From: Benincasa hispida
Lineage: Eukaryota > Streptophyta > Magnoliopsida > Cucurbitales > Cucurbitaceae
Length of the DNA stretch: 64,000 bases
Direction of reading: 5' to 3'
NCBI RefSeq assembly: GCF_009727055.1
Contig: NC_052355.1
Span: 50,855,051 to 50,919,050 of the forward strand
Under the pieces are notes generated by a model. That model was not told the DNA's origin and searched no databases. It saw only the letters and a program-made list of their open reading frames with translations. Both the position numbers and the translations under genes were made by a program. Positions 47,801 to 59,300 of the stretch are shown piece after piece (the stretch's first letter is position 1; every line of letters starts with the position of its first letter).

Positions 47801-48241
47801 GACATAAGAGCTATGCCGATGTAAGACGTTTGGAATTTGAGATTGGTGTGAAAGTGCTCTTAAAGGTGGCACCCATGGAAGGTATTCTGAGGTTTGGCAG
47901 GAAGGGGAAGTTGAGTCCGAGCTTCATTGGACCTTTCGAGGTTATGGAGCGAGTTGGCCCCGTAGCTTACCGATTGGCATTGCCCTCAACACTGTCTTCA
48001 GTTCATAATGTCTTACATGTTTTGATGTTAAGGAAGTATGTGACAGACTCATCTTATGTAGTTGACTTCGAGCCCTTGCAGTTGAAAGACAACTTGAGCT
48101 ACAAAGAGAAACCGGTAGAGATCCTCACCAGAGAAGTAAAGACATTGCGCCGCAGGGAAATTGCTTTTGTGAAAGTCCTGTGGCAGAATCACCAGTTCAG
48201 AATGAACTTTCGAGGACGAAAGTTCTTTGAGGAGAGAAGAA
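44900..48241 (+). pseudogene. Ty3/gypsy pol remnant (PR-RT-RH-INT)
   Basis: The protease segment at 44940-45080 reads LFDSSSSYSFIS, with Ser where the active-site motif normally has Gly (DSG). Reverse transcriptase runs from about 45480 ([36 protein letters not shown]) to the catalytic FIDD at 45965-45976. A deletion of roughly 26 bases just before FIDD shifts the frame. RNase H shows FVIYSDASKKG near 46375. Integrase shows [35 protein letters not shown] and [16 protein letters not shown] (the D, D and E positions). The C-terminal part has GPVAYRLALPS and VKVLWQNHQ, with the end of a chromodomain-like region lost. Many TAG stops are present. Confidence 0.92.
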
Positions 48242-50406
48242 TGTAACATATCGTATTTTTTTCTTTAGTATTATTGTAATTTCAGTAATTTTGTTAGTGG
48301 AGGGCATTTTTGGAATTTTAGAATTTAAGTGTAAGTGCAGGAATTTAATTTTTGACCTTACAAAATTGTTCAATTTAGAAACTAATGGAAAGTTTTATTT
48401 TCACTTTTTTAGGAAAGAAAGGAAGTTAATAAAATAAAGTGGAATAAGGAAAGAAATAAAATAAAGTTTATTTGATTTTTTTTTTAGTTTTATAGTTTTA
48501 TTATTATTATTATTTTTTATTTTTTTTTATAAAAACAAATTTCCCTCATCTTCTTCTTCACACCGTGCACCCCTTGAGAAAACCCTAGCCGCCGACACCC
48601 AGCGCCGTTTTCTGTCGAACCCGACGCCGACAAGCAGTCGGCGATCCGAAGTTTCCTCAGCGCGCCAGCCGGTCAGAGTAGTATCCGTCCTTTTATGCCG
48701 AGAGCCGAGAGCCCAGATCTGAAGGTGTCTTCGTCCACTACGTTCTGCCGAGAGCCGCTCGTCCAACTTCTCCAGATCGTCCAGCCGATCTCCTCTGCAC
48801 GTCGCTCGTTCGGTCGGTCTCCTCTGTCGTTCACCTAGTGCCGACCGTACGCGAGCATCGCTTCAAGTTGCAACGCCACTCTAGCCCAACGTCCGCCACC
48901 CCAGCCGCATCGCTGTCGGTTGTCGTCCCCCTGCTGCGTCGGGTCCGCTTGGTCTTCGTCAGATATGTTGGGGTAAGGTTGTGTCGGTTCGTGTCGTTCT
49001 TTTGACCATTAATATTATGTTTCAGTGTTATGACCCGCCTTTGCTGGATTTTGTTTAAAGTTTAAGTCGTCAAGGAGTTTGGAAGTCAAAGGAGGCACCG
49101 AGTGGAAGTGGTTTTCATTTTTTGAGTAAGTTCTTGATAGTTTGAATTTGGACCTGAAGTCTTACAATTCTGGCTTTAATTGAAATTTGAGAGTTGTTTT
49201 GTTGTTAGGGCCGCTACTTTGGATTGTCGTTATAGTTTGTGGTCTAATTTTTATCTATGGAGTATCGACTCGAGGTAAGTAATCTTACTACTGGAACTGG
49301 CCCCATGATGAACGGATAGTTTAGTATAATCGTGGTACGTTCTTGCTTGAGGATATGAAAGATGTATTTGTACACTTGGATACTTGAATGCTAGCATGAG
49401 ATGATATTTGATTCCATGAGGTTGTATGTGATATGTGGATATTGAGGCATGTGTGTTTGTTATAGAGCTATGACGTTGAAGCATATGTGTATGTCATAGA
49501 GCTATATTGTGATAATTATGGTGTCGAGCATATGATAGTACTGATTAGTTGGAATGCCCACTAGGTTTGTGTTTCCTTCGGGATTCAATTATTGTGTTCC
49601 CTCGGGTTTCATCAATTTGTGTTTCCTTCGGGATTCACCAGTGATTGTGTTTCTTTCGAGATTCACCTTCCCTTCGGGATTCACCAGTTATTGTATTTCA
49701 TTCGGGTTTGGGATTCACCAGTTATTGTGTTTCCTTCGGGTTTCACCAATTTGTGTTTCCTTCGGGATTCACCAGTGATTGTGTTTCCTTCGAGATTCAC
49801 CAGTTTGTGTTTCCTTTGGGATTCACCAGTTATTGTATTTCCTTTGGGATTCACCAGAGGTAGTGGGTATATTTAATTACAGTAAGATAGAAATCAATTT
49901 CTTTTTCATGTATGTATGTGTCTCATGAGGACTAGAACAGTTTATATGTTCCACTAGAGGTAGGTGTCTAGAGGACATAGATGTCTAACCTGATCCCAGT
50001 AGTGGGGTTACTTAGTATTTATACTCATTCTTTTTCATGTTGTTGTTTGTAAAGATGCACTGATGATGGACAAGCGGAATTCGTGATCGAGCCACTGGGA
50101 CTAGTTTCATGCTTCCGCTCATGAGATTTAAACTTATTTTCATGTTTTTCTCAGCTTTAAGTGTTGATGTCTAAAACTTACTATTAAAAATCGCTTTCAG
50201 ATTTATTTATGATCATTTATGATTTATGGGTACCCTACTGTTGTTTTTTTTTTTTAATATTTGAAATTAAATGCAAAGTCTTTTAAATACACCTTATTTA
50301 ATTAGCATTTATTTCACCATAACAGAGTGTCGTTTTAAGTTCCATGCATGCATGTTTTTAGTAACAGCCTAACTTAAGTCCTAGGGGAGGGGGTCGGATC
50401 GTTACA
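48242..50406 (+). repeat. 3' LTR of the Ty3/gypsy element (2165 bp)
   Basis: It is preceded by the purine tract GAGGAGAGAAGAA (48229-48241). It starts TGTAACATATCG and ends GGATCGTTACA. The region 48540-48960 is strikingly GC-rich and reads like a gene leader (GAGAAAACCCTAGCCGCCG); the rest is AT-rich. A minisatellite occupies 49564-49858. The LINE continues with GTGTTTGC at 50407. Confidence 0.9.
49564..49858 (+). repeat. LTR-internal minisatellite (3' LTR copy)
   Basis: These are the same 25-29 bp units as in the 5' LTR, but about ten copies with a different internal order, including CTTCGAGATTCACC variants. The array has therefore changed length since insertion. Confidence 0.9.
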
Positions 50407-50717
50407 GTGTTTGCTTTGTTTCACATTATGGTCTCTACAGTTCGTGCTGTGCTGCGGGTTGATTTTTTTGGTCTTATCTAGTGCGTTTACGGGTGTTTTT
50501 TCTCTTTTTGTTCTTGTCGATGTTCTTTGTTTTACTGTTGACCATAGGTTGTGGGGTTTTGTTTCCTTTTCGTTGTTTTTCTCCTAGGTGGATGGTGTTG
50601 TTTGCATTTGTTTCGTTCGAGTCCCGTTTTTGTTTGTGCTTTGTTGCTTTGATGCCTTGATCCCGGGTTGTGGGATCCCCTTATTGTTGTATAATAATAT
50701 CACCTATTCTAAAAAAA
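50407..50717 (+). mobile_element. LINE fragment, 3' end after the LTR insertion
   Basis: Sequence such as TTCACATTATGGTCTCTACA, CCCGGGTTGTGGGATCCCCT and TATTGTTGTATAATAATATC ends in a short A run (50711-50717). This is followed by the target duplication TAGTAAATGAAAGATAT. It is the 3' untranslated end of the LINE whose zf-RVT part lies at 41473-42006. Confidence 0.75.
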
Positions 50718-50937
50718 TAGTAAATGAAAGATATTTAACTTTCAGACATTAATCATCCTCCGTATCCAAACACATATATTAATAGTTGCAGACATTTAAT
50801 TCTAGATATTTAATATTCGTGTCAATGAAATAATATTTGCGATCCAAACCAATAGTATAAGTTTATACGGTTGATTGTAACAAAACTTATAATTCACAGG
50901 TAGTTTGTATAATTTTTCTTTAAATATTTGGGGTCTA

Positions 50938-50974
<37 letters not shown>

Positions 50975-51031
50975 AAGGGTGTAATCATCCATACTTTAGG
51001 ATGATATTTACATTTTGCTCTTAAAAATTGG

Positions 51032-51077
<46 letters not shown>

Positions 51078-52071
51078 GAGATTTGAACTTTAGATGGAAA
51101 TGGAAATGTATAATTTATAGTCCTCCCTATTGAAACAAGTAAATCATTACTTATCGTTTTTATTAGTTCAATAATTCGAAAATAAGTAGTCACGATTCTT
51201 GTAATATATTTTGTATTGAAAGATTTAATTAAAATTTATTTTAATTGCTTTTTGCATAATTTAATGTGGCTATAGAAAGGAAAAAAAAATTGCAAAAAGA
51301 TTTGTGCAATCTAATCACACCAATAAAAATATGTAATGTGACAATCTCAACTGCATACTAATTAAATTTTAAGATGCACCTATCTTTATGTACTCTCTAT
51401 CACTAACATAAAAAAGAAATTAAAATATTTTTAATAAAAAATAAGAAGAATTTGTCACATGACAAATTATGATTGAACAATTAAATGAAATGTATAAAGT
51501 GAGATGCATCTAAATATTTTTATTATAAAAAATGTTGAAATTTTTTAAAATATTTTTAATATGTAAGGAAAATGAGATGCATGGACATGACTGTACCTAA
51601 TCTTTGACCCTAGAAAAATGGTCACATTCCTCTACATGTAAATGGCGATGCCTAATCCCTAAAAAAAAAAAAAATTATGGTGCAACATGAGCTATATCCA
51701 ATTAAAAAGTGACACATGGATATTATTTTTTTCTTAAAATTTATTCATTATTATTATTTTTTTGTGCAGAAGAAGGTGGAGCATATGACTTAGATGGATT
51801 GCACTAAGTATTGCTCATTTCCTAGCACTACATACTCGTGCCTAGTACACATCATCATCCGGCTATGCTCCAAAATGGGCTCTCATAATGTAGGGTCTCA
51901 TTGATCTCTTTATTGTTAATTAAGTATCTTGGTTCACAAAATGTTTGAGAGAACTTTATATTCGTGTTTGGATATGATTTATTATGGACAACACATCTTT
52001 TAGTATGATTCTTAGAATCCATTGGCTTAGTATAAGACACAATTCTCTTATCCTAGATCTTAGTGTTGGAT
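50718..52071. other. Intergenic AT-rich stretch
   Basis: It contains a (TA)n run near 50941-50972, a T run of about 34 near 51037-51070, and several short dispersed repeats (CACATGACAAATTATGATTG near 51457 is related to sequence at 26890 and 29626). No gene is recognised. Confidence 0.6.
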
Positions 52072-52406
52072 TAGGGATGTTCAAAAAACCCAATAACCCG
52101 ACCAATCCGGACTACTCAACCCAAACTGTAAGGATTGAGTTGGGTTGGGTTAAAAAGTATTAAAAAAATAAATTTCGGGTTGGATCTCGGGTTATCCCGC
52201 TTAGGGTCGAGTTGATCCAACCCGACCCGACTATATATATGTTAAAAAAAAAGAATATGACAATCAAAATTAAAAAAAAAAAAAAAAAATCAGTGACCAG
52301 GGTTGGGTTGACCCTTAAAAAAATGAATGGATAAAGTTCATTTAGAGCGAACTCGAATTTTCGGTTTGTTCTACAAAATGCCTCGAACCCGACTCAACCC
52401 GGCCCA
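52072..52406. mobile_element. hAT-like MITE C with ACCCGACC internal repeats
   Basis: It begins TAGGGATGTTCAAAAAACCC and is filled with CAACCCGACC/GGGTTGGGTT repeats in both orientations, ending near AACCCGGCCCA. The left flank TGTTGGAT (52064-52071) is partly repeated as TGTGGAT after 52406. The right terminal repeat is poor, so that end is approximate. The 5' end matches MITE A at 27306. Confidence 0.55.
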
Positions 52407-52413
52407 TGTGGAT

Positions 52414-52608
52414 TTCCTCTTTGTGTTATTGGTGGTTACTTTGTTAGGATTTTCTCCTCATTTCAATGGTTCCTCCAAATTTAAGATTCTTAACCCAAAG
52501 GCAAGACTTGAGATTTTCAACGGAGGAACCTCCATCACAGCCAAATCCTTTGAAATTCCAGAAGTCAAACTTGAAAGAAGAAAACCTAAATTCCGAAATT
52601 TTTATTAG
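52414..52608 (+). CDS. Unrecognised small ORF (possible secreted-peptide fragment)
   Basis: An open frame downstream of MITE C reads FLFVLLVVTLLGFSPHF, then KFKILNPKARLEIFNGG, KSFEIPEVKLERRKPKFR and NFY stop. The hydrophobic start looks like a signal or anchor segment and the tail is basic. The frame is open back through the MITE (ATG at 52324-52326, inside the repeat), so the true start may have been lost to the insertion. I do not recognise the family, and chance is possible. No intron or promoter is evident. Confidence 0.2.
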   Translation, partial: FLFVLLVVTLLGFSPHFNGSSKFKILNPKARLEIFNGGTSITAKSFEIPEVKLERRKPKFRNFY

Positions 52609-53098
52609 GTAAAAAAACACTTTTAGTCTATAAACTTTCGTGTAAGTAACAATTTAATCTATGAACTTTAGTTTGTAACGATTTAGTCTTTGTATTATTG
52701 ATTGTAATAATTTGGCCTTTAAACATTAGTATGTAACAGTTTGGTCATTTTACTTTCAAATTTGTAACAGTTTAAGTCCTAATGTAAAAAAAAATCATCA
52801 AAATTAGATATCAATTTTTATTATTTTAGATATAGATTTTGTATTTTTATAAAAATATCGAGTGTTTAATTAGTTTATCGGTTTATTTATACAAAAAATC
52901 TTATTAAATCTTAACATTAATTTCTATGATAAATACTAAATTTTAACAAATTTTAAAGTTCAAGGATTAAATTATTACGTAGTAAAATTTAAGGTTTAAA
53001 CTATTAGCAATTGAAAGTACAAGAATTAAATCGTAACAAATCAAAATTCAAGAACTAACTTGTTACTTTCATGAAAGTGTAGGAAACTTTTAACCTTA
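52609..53098. mobile_element. Non-autonomous element with long, internally repeated inverted ends
   Basis: Left-end units of about 35 bp (CTATAAACTTTCGTGTAAGT, AATCTATGAACTTTAG, TTTGTAACGATTTAGTC) are inverted at the right end (AATTCAAGAACTAACTTGTT, AATCGTAACAAATC, CATGAAAGTGTAGG). The arms are about 130 bp, with an AT-rich centre and no coding capacity. The layout fits MULE-type MITEs; no 9-bp duplication was confirmed. Confidence 0.6.
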
Positions 53099-53989
53099 AT
53101 CTTATGTAATAATATTTTTATATTATGTTAATTAGTTTATGCTTATTTTATATGTAAAAGTCCATTGAATATCTCTTAATATGTAGTATTTAAGTATGTT
53201 TTATTTTTGTAAGTTGGTGGAAATCTTAATATGAATCTCTCTAAATGTAAAAGTTTTCCTTTTGAAATTCAAAATCCAATTCACCTCTTTCGATCTTTCC
53301 AAATAGCTCAATAAGTTACACAAAATACCAAAAAATTTGCAATGCTCGGTAAATCTACCACTTTCACCGACAAATCTTGAATGGGAAGTCGCAAATCAAC
53401 CAATTGTTTCAACTTCGGAATAAGATAAAAGCACGTGTTGCTTTGTCTCTATCTCCACCACAACACACCACAAATGAATTTAGATATGTCTATTGTACAA
53501 ACACACACCACACCTTAAAGACAGAAGTATTAGAATGCCATGAATCTTAATTTGTATTTATCTACAAATTTGGTCCGTTAATTTAGAGACATGCATTATA
53601 TATAAACTCTCTAATTTTACTAGTACCTTCGAATCTATATTATGATATTTTATCTCTATTAAGATCTAATCTCTCTCTCGACCCATGAACATAACTAATT
53701 CACCACTAGTGAACTACGTAACCATGTTGATATTGAGATTTGAAGTTTTTCTTCATTAAATTTCAAATTTGTGTTTTTATGTTTCTTAAATTTATTATTA
53801 GATTCAATTTTCAGTTTAATGTTTAAGTTGATGTTAGATCTAAGATTTAAATTTTTTAATTTAGTTTCTATTTTTAATGTTATTTTAAATTGTAAATTAG
53901 TATTATTAATTAGGTTCATTCTCATCCTGTAAAAGGGTGAACTACCATGTTTTCATTTTCTATTTTGTAGTTGAATTGTTCATCTTGGT
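53099..53989. other. Intergenic AT-rich stretch
   Basis: Nothing recognisable. A run of AAATTTAGATCT-like degenerate motifs near 53740-53900 creates an Asn/Lys-rich minus-strand open frame that is not a convincing gene. Confidence 0.5.
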
Positions 53990-54595
53990 ATTCTTACTCT
54001 TTGCTCATTATATTACGTTGTGCAAGTCCTCCATTGTGTGAATCGTTCAAGAATGTAAAAATTATTTTGTCTTAAGGGGAGCCTAAGACACAGTTGAAGA
54101 GATGGGATTCTCAATCTTAGGGGGAGCCTAAGACTCAACTACGTAGAAGGAGTTCTCCATCTTAGGGAATCCTAAGATTCCTTAGTGAAGGAAGTTCATG
54201 ACTTGAGGGGAAGATAACAATGTTGAGAGGATTCTCACACACTGTCGGAAACCAAAGTGTTCAATACTAATGTTACCAAACTTAGGGGAGACCAAAGTAA
54301 ATTTGAGAGAGAGTCTCACATTTAGAGAGAGTCTAGGTGATCAATGAGTTGAGCTCTACATGAGTCGCTATAATAGTTGTGTATTGTAGATAAGTATTGC
54401 GTTGTAAACTGCTTAACTCTTTAATATTAGGGGATTATCTTTCCTGAGCACATGGAATCCTAGACATAGGTGGATTTCACCAAACTAGGTTACCAACTTC
54501 CATGTCTATTTAACTACTTACTTGTTGTTGGTATTTTGTAGTTACATTTGTTGTCAGTGCCTTCCTTTTAACATCTGCATTTGTGTAACGATACC
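53990..54595 (+). mobile_element. Probable copia-type LTR fragment
   Basis: Imperfect repeated units such as CTTAGGGGGAGCCTAAGACT occur around 54075-54300. They are followed by CCTGAGCACATGGAATCC, GGTGGATTTCACCAAACTAG and TTGTTGTTGGTATTTTGTAG, a layout resembling the R-U5 part of Tork-type copia LTRs. The ends and polyprotein are not seen, so this is a tentative call. Confidence 0.35.
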
Positions 54596-56621
54596 ACCTC
54601 AACGCTTTTTCAATTGGAATCGGGGAGGATCACTATTAGTAGGAATTTGTCATCGCCCACAAACCCTAACTAAACAACATATTTGTAAATTCACCGAAAT
54701 ACTACTTATACTACTAGGTAGCACAAGTGATAAGCATGGGGTCAAACCACAAATAGATCAAGAATTAAATCTCTATAAAGCTAATTTTGATTGTGGAAAG
54801 TAAAAACAGGGTTTTGGTTTTGGATAAAATAAAAACATGCAAGAAATTAAATTGTAAAGGATAAATGTAAACTAGGATTGATTTATCTAGTTTCTAGAGC
54901 CATCAATGCAATTTCTATCATCGATTTCTATAACTAAACATGCCATTGATTCATGTGTGCACAACTTGCTCGATGTACTGAAACTAGCCTCTACAAAGGC
55001 GGACCACTAGCAAAGATTGAACCTAAGGAGCATCCTAAGCATCAATTAAGGTTGAAAAGATCTCACTCCAACTAATCTACATGCTTCTAAATCCTATTGG
55101 GTTCGATAGCGTCCATATAGAATTAAAAACATGTGCATTATGATCAAGGATTCTATTGTGTCGATTAATAAACTGGATAGCCCAATTCATTAACCAAAAT
55201 TTGTCTTCGATCCTAGCAATTCATGCATCCTAGGAATAGCCAATAAACACACAATTATCTATTGCTAACTTGATTGATTTTATCTAGACATTTTGGTAAG
55301 AATGTGAGGTAACTAAAACTCTATTAACTACGCATGATCATGCGTGAAAAGTCAACCCCACAAACATGCCTATAGAAATTAATACGGAACAAAAAAGACA
55401 TAAATTCAGCATGCAATTCATTCAAGGAAACAAAATTCTTAAGACATTAGCAAAGAATTAATGCTCCAAAAACTAGATTAAAAGTTACCTCAAACAATCC
55501 AGAGATAAATCGAAGAGATCGAACCAATTCGTCGTTTACAATAAAAAAGAAAATAAAAATCTAACCTAAAGATACAAGAAAAGATAAAGGAAAGGGAAGG
55601 ACTAGAGCCACTCATTGGCCTCCATCAGTATTTGCATCCTTCTTTGACCTAAATTGAAAAGAAGTATATATAGAAATCGGGTGCAGTGCGATGCTTTTGT
55701 CGATAGTAGCCCTCGACATTGAGTTAGCATTGAGGGGAAGGGCGTGATGCTGCCTTGCGCACGCGTGTTGGAGGCATTCTGTCAGATGTCGTAGAGTTGC
55801 AATGATCTTGGGTAGCATTGCAACACTGCCTTATATCCATGCATCTACCTTTCAACGTTGTATGAGAGCATTGAGCAAGGGTTGCAATGCTCCAATTGAT
55901 GGCAGTCTTGTAATTTTTGGGCCTTATTCCTCTTTTGTGCATCCAACCTCCAAATTAGCTCCTTTTGGCTCGATTTTCTTCTAAATGGTTTCTTTGCCTC
56001 CTGGGATGGATTCACCTACAAAATAGGATAATTAACATTAAAAACTCATTTACGAGCCTAAATTAAGCTAGGATTTATAGCTCTTTTTGAGAGCTATCGA
56101 ACACCCCTAACTTAATTCTTGCTCGTCCCGAGTAAGGTCAAAACACACATTCAAGCCATACATATTCATTCTCACAAAATCTTGCTTGCTCAAATTGCTT
56201 GGTTGTTACTCTAGTCTCAACAGCCAATTAGGATAAAATTTTCAATCAAATGAGATTCAATTACAATAATCAATGAAGTGCATTTTTAAAAATGGTTATT
56301 AATCTATTCAATCATGAGTGAGCCTAGAGCCTTGCTAGTTAAGCTTGCACAACTCGAAAATATTTTATAAGATCCCCAACCCGTTTTTCCCCTACTCTGA
56401 CTCGCTTATCGACCTTAAGCATAACAAACTTGTAAAAAAAGGCAACATTGAGATAAGGGTGCCTAAAATCATGCAAACAAAAATAGAGGGCATTTGTTTT
56501 ACCTAGATGGTTAGCTTTCAAACTCAACCGCTGGGAACCTGTTCACTATTTTCTTGTGGAGCCCTAACTAGACACGACAGAGGTAGCTCTTTTCACCTCT
56601 ATTCATGCACAGATACTATAT

Positions 56622-56651
56622 ATTATTTTATTATTATTATTATTATTATTT
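56622..56651 (+). repeat. (TTA)n microsatellite
   Basis: About nine tandem ATT units, interrupted once by an extra T. Confidence 0.85.
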
Positions 56652-57499
56652 TTTGTAGGCAAACAAACAATTGCCTCGTTTTTTTTATGCATCTTTTTAG
56701 ATACTAGTTTTTTATTACACAATATAGGTCCTTTTTTATCCACTTTGTCTAGTTTTTTTCTAAAACAAGTAAGGTTACTCCTAAACCAAAGGCAGGCCTT
56801 TCGGGTGACAACAAAAATACAAACCATGTAACTCAATTCTAAGCATGCAAGACTTTAATTTTGAAAGAACAATGACTTAAAGATGCATGAGAGACAAGAT
56901 TTTTTTTAAAAAAAAAATTGGTCTAAAAATCATGATTATTCTCTTCTAACATTATTTCATGCAAATTTTATCACAAGAAGAGTGTGACATAAATTATCAT
57001 CATAACAACCTAAGTAACAAAGCAAACAAACAATCAAGCACACAACATTGTTCGACACAACGCTTAAGGACCCCAAGCTAAAATATACTACCGAAGGGTA
57101 CCCCACCCCCAACTTAAAATGATACATTGTCCTCAATGTATCTCTAATCTAAGCTTAAAGAAAAAATAAAGAGACAAGGGAACAAAAAACCTCCTCTGAT
57201 AATATTGTTGCGCACGGAGTGGTGGGTAAGAGGGCAACGCCATCTTTTTTCAAGATCAAAGAGAGGAACCTGTAAAAGAAAAAACAAAGAAAACCCCCAA
57301 AAAAATAAAAATAAAAATAAAAGAAGTAATTAGCTAAAAACAACTAAAATAAAGGAAAAAGAAACTAAAAAGGAAAAGAAAAACGAAAACAAAGAAAAGA
57401 AAGATACTACCAAGGGTGACAAGAGATGGAAGTGGTAGTGGCTAGCCATAAGTCTAAGTCAGGCGAGTCTGACTCCCTTTGAAAGTCGCACAAAAATCC

Positions 57500-58735
57500 G
57501 ATACTAGTGTAGTAGAGATGGTCTCACTCACAGATGAAGTTAACTGTCCTCTCTACACATCTAGCTCGGCGGGCTTCCTCAAAAGTCAGCCTCAATGCCT
57601 CGGTCACCATCTGAAGTGCTCTGTCACTCATTGGCTTTTCCTTAGCCAGCGTACTAATCCTGAGGATTAGCATGGGGAAGCTCCTCATTAGGAATCTTCT
57701 CGTTGTCGTGCTTCTTCTCGTGGTGCTCCTCCGCACCACGACCACAGAACGCAGCTACTGTGGTCTTACAAATGGGCCCTCAATGTCCCATCCTCTCCTC
57801 ATTAGCAGGGATCTCCACCTCAAACCTCTGATATAGCTCGGCAATCAAGCTGGGGTGCCCTAGACTACCCGTGGTGGAACAACGTCCACAACGGCGAATA
57901 TAAGCTCTAATGACCCTACTCGCATTGATGGACATACCCTGAAAAAGATAATAAATAAGTTTCGATCTATCCCTGGTGACATTGGTTAGGCGTAGCAATC
58001 ACATCAATTTGGAGTAAACGAATGCATGCTAGATCTGATAGAAGATGGACATCTCTGTCGCTTTAAACCAGACTGTGATACCATGGGAGCAGACCCACTC
58101 AACTCTGGCCCACAGAGGGCTTCATACCCTAGATAAGACAGTAAAAAAGTTTTGATCTATCCCTAGTGACATCAGTTAGACGTGTCACTGACATCAGTTT
58201 GGAGCAAACGAATGCATACCAGATCTGATAGGAGACGAACATCTCTGTCCTCTTGAACCAAACCGTGACACCGTGGGAGCGGACCCACTCAACTCTAGGC
58301 CCACAGAGGGCTTCAATAACCTCTTGATCTTGAAACTGTTGTGAGCAGAACCTACTATATTCATCCTCGAAGTCTGCTAACTCGTCGATTTCGTTGATAC
58401 GGACAGAGGAGAAGGGCATTCGAATGCCTCTCACCAATGAGAAATCCCTGTCCTCATCAGCGTAAAATTCTCTAATTAGAGGAACGACCGCCTCACTAGG
58501 ATGGTCGACAAGAGACTCCTAACCACACTGTCGTATCTCAACAGTGATGTGGGGATAGAAGCTTGGCTATAGAGACAAGGCCCTTTCGGGAACCAGTCTT
58601 CTAGTGGACTACGTGGTGAAACTTATCTAAAGCCCCATAGGATACAAACTTGGGGTGCTGGAACTGAGGCTCGGGGTTACGATCCTTGTGACTAGAGCTA
58701 GTTTCTTTTTTAACTTTATCACGCCTAGGACTCAT
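57500..58735 (-). pseudogene. Putative plant transposon protein domain remnant
   Basis: Minus-strand broken frames include RGIRMPFSSVRINEIDEL, FEDEYSRFC, GVTVWFKRTEMF, VTRDRSKLIYYLFQGMSIN, VIRAYIRRC, GSLGHPSLIAELYQRFEVEI. The order and spacing resemble the putative plant transposon protein domain (as I remember, Pfam PF20167) found in plant repeat-derived proteins, where a VDRDRA.LLY.I..GRSINVG.II and FPSLIT.LC block is typical. Frameshifts, stops and an internal duplication break it. The function of the domain is not known. Confidence 0.5.
57946..58317. repeat. Tandem duplication of about 185 bp inside the domain remnant
   Basis: 57946-58126 and 58131-58317 align end to end: both have GATCTATCCC, AAACGAATGCAT, AGATCTGATAG, ACATCTCTGTC, ACCCACTCAACTCT and CCCACAGAGGGCTTCA. 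Differences are mostly transitions. It repeats part of the protein-like sequence, so it is secondary damage or a duplication before decay. Confidence 0.88.
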
Positions 58736-59300
58736 CTATACACTAATCAAAAGGCTCAGAATTCTTTGGGGGAAAAACCTAGATGACAAAACACACCATT
58801 AAATTCAATCAATTATACTAAAATCCATCCTCAACTTGCAAGTAGAAAAATCTCAAACATTTACCATATAATACTTCAAAAAATCAACCCCAACAACTCC
58901 GAACTTCAAATTTCGGCAAAATCTTAACAAACTCAGAGTTCTTAAAATTTTCTTGCAAAATCTTAACAGAAAAACACAAGAATAGACCAAAGTTTTACCT
59001 CTAGGTTGAAGAATGCTCCGAAAGGTGAAGAAAAATGACAAAAACCGAAGATAGGAAGGAAAACCCAGATTTTTTGCTTGAAAACCAAAGGGAAACGAAT
59101 GAGAACCAATTTTTTTTAGGGAGGAAGGGAGATTCGACCTCTAGGTGAAGGAAATTGGTGGAAGACAAGAGATTTGGAGAGGAAATCAACAGAAGAAGTG
59201 TAAAAAAAAACTTACCAACCCCTCTGTTGCAGATTTATTTTTAACGCAGATCTGCTTTGCAGCGTTGCGACACTGCGATTGTAGCGTTGCAAACATTATT

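Larger units (their letters stand above)
42007..50406 (+). mobile_element. Decayed Ty3/gypsy retrotransposon nested in the LINE
   Basis: The element has a truncated 5' LTR (42007-43500), a tRNA-Met primer-binding site, decayed gag and pol in the order protease, reverse transcriptase, RNase H, integrase, a purine tract, and a full 3' LTR (48242-50406). The domain order is that of Ty3/gypsy. The integrase C-terminal region and the primer-binding site suit the chromovirus group (Tekay/Del-like), which is an inference. Many in-frame stops and frameshifts make it non-autonomous. LINE sequence resumes right after the 3' LTR. Confidence 0.9.
54596..59300 (-). mobile_element. Minus-strand retroelement remnant lacking pol
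   Basis: The region is less AT-rich than the flanks. It carries a minus-strand protein remnant (57500-58735), a (TTA)n microsatellite, and long non-coding flanks. Sequence near 54610 (GGAATCGGGGAGGATCAC) resembles the GGCGCCGTTGCCGGGGA-type motif found in several plant Ty3-like elements. Related GCAACGCTGC/GCATTGCAACACTGC-like segments lie near 55815-55900 and 59255-59295. I found no pol domain and could not define LTRs. Confidence 0.4.

Noticed and set aside
49564..49858. CRISPR-like array
   Set aside because: Units are contiguous and vary in length without unique spacers; this is a minisatellite in a plant LTR.
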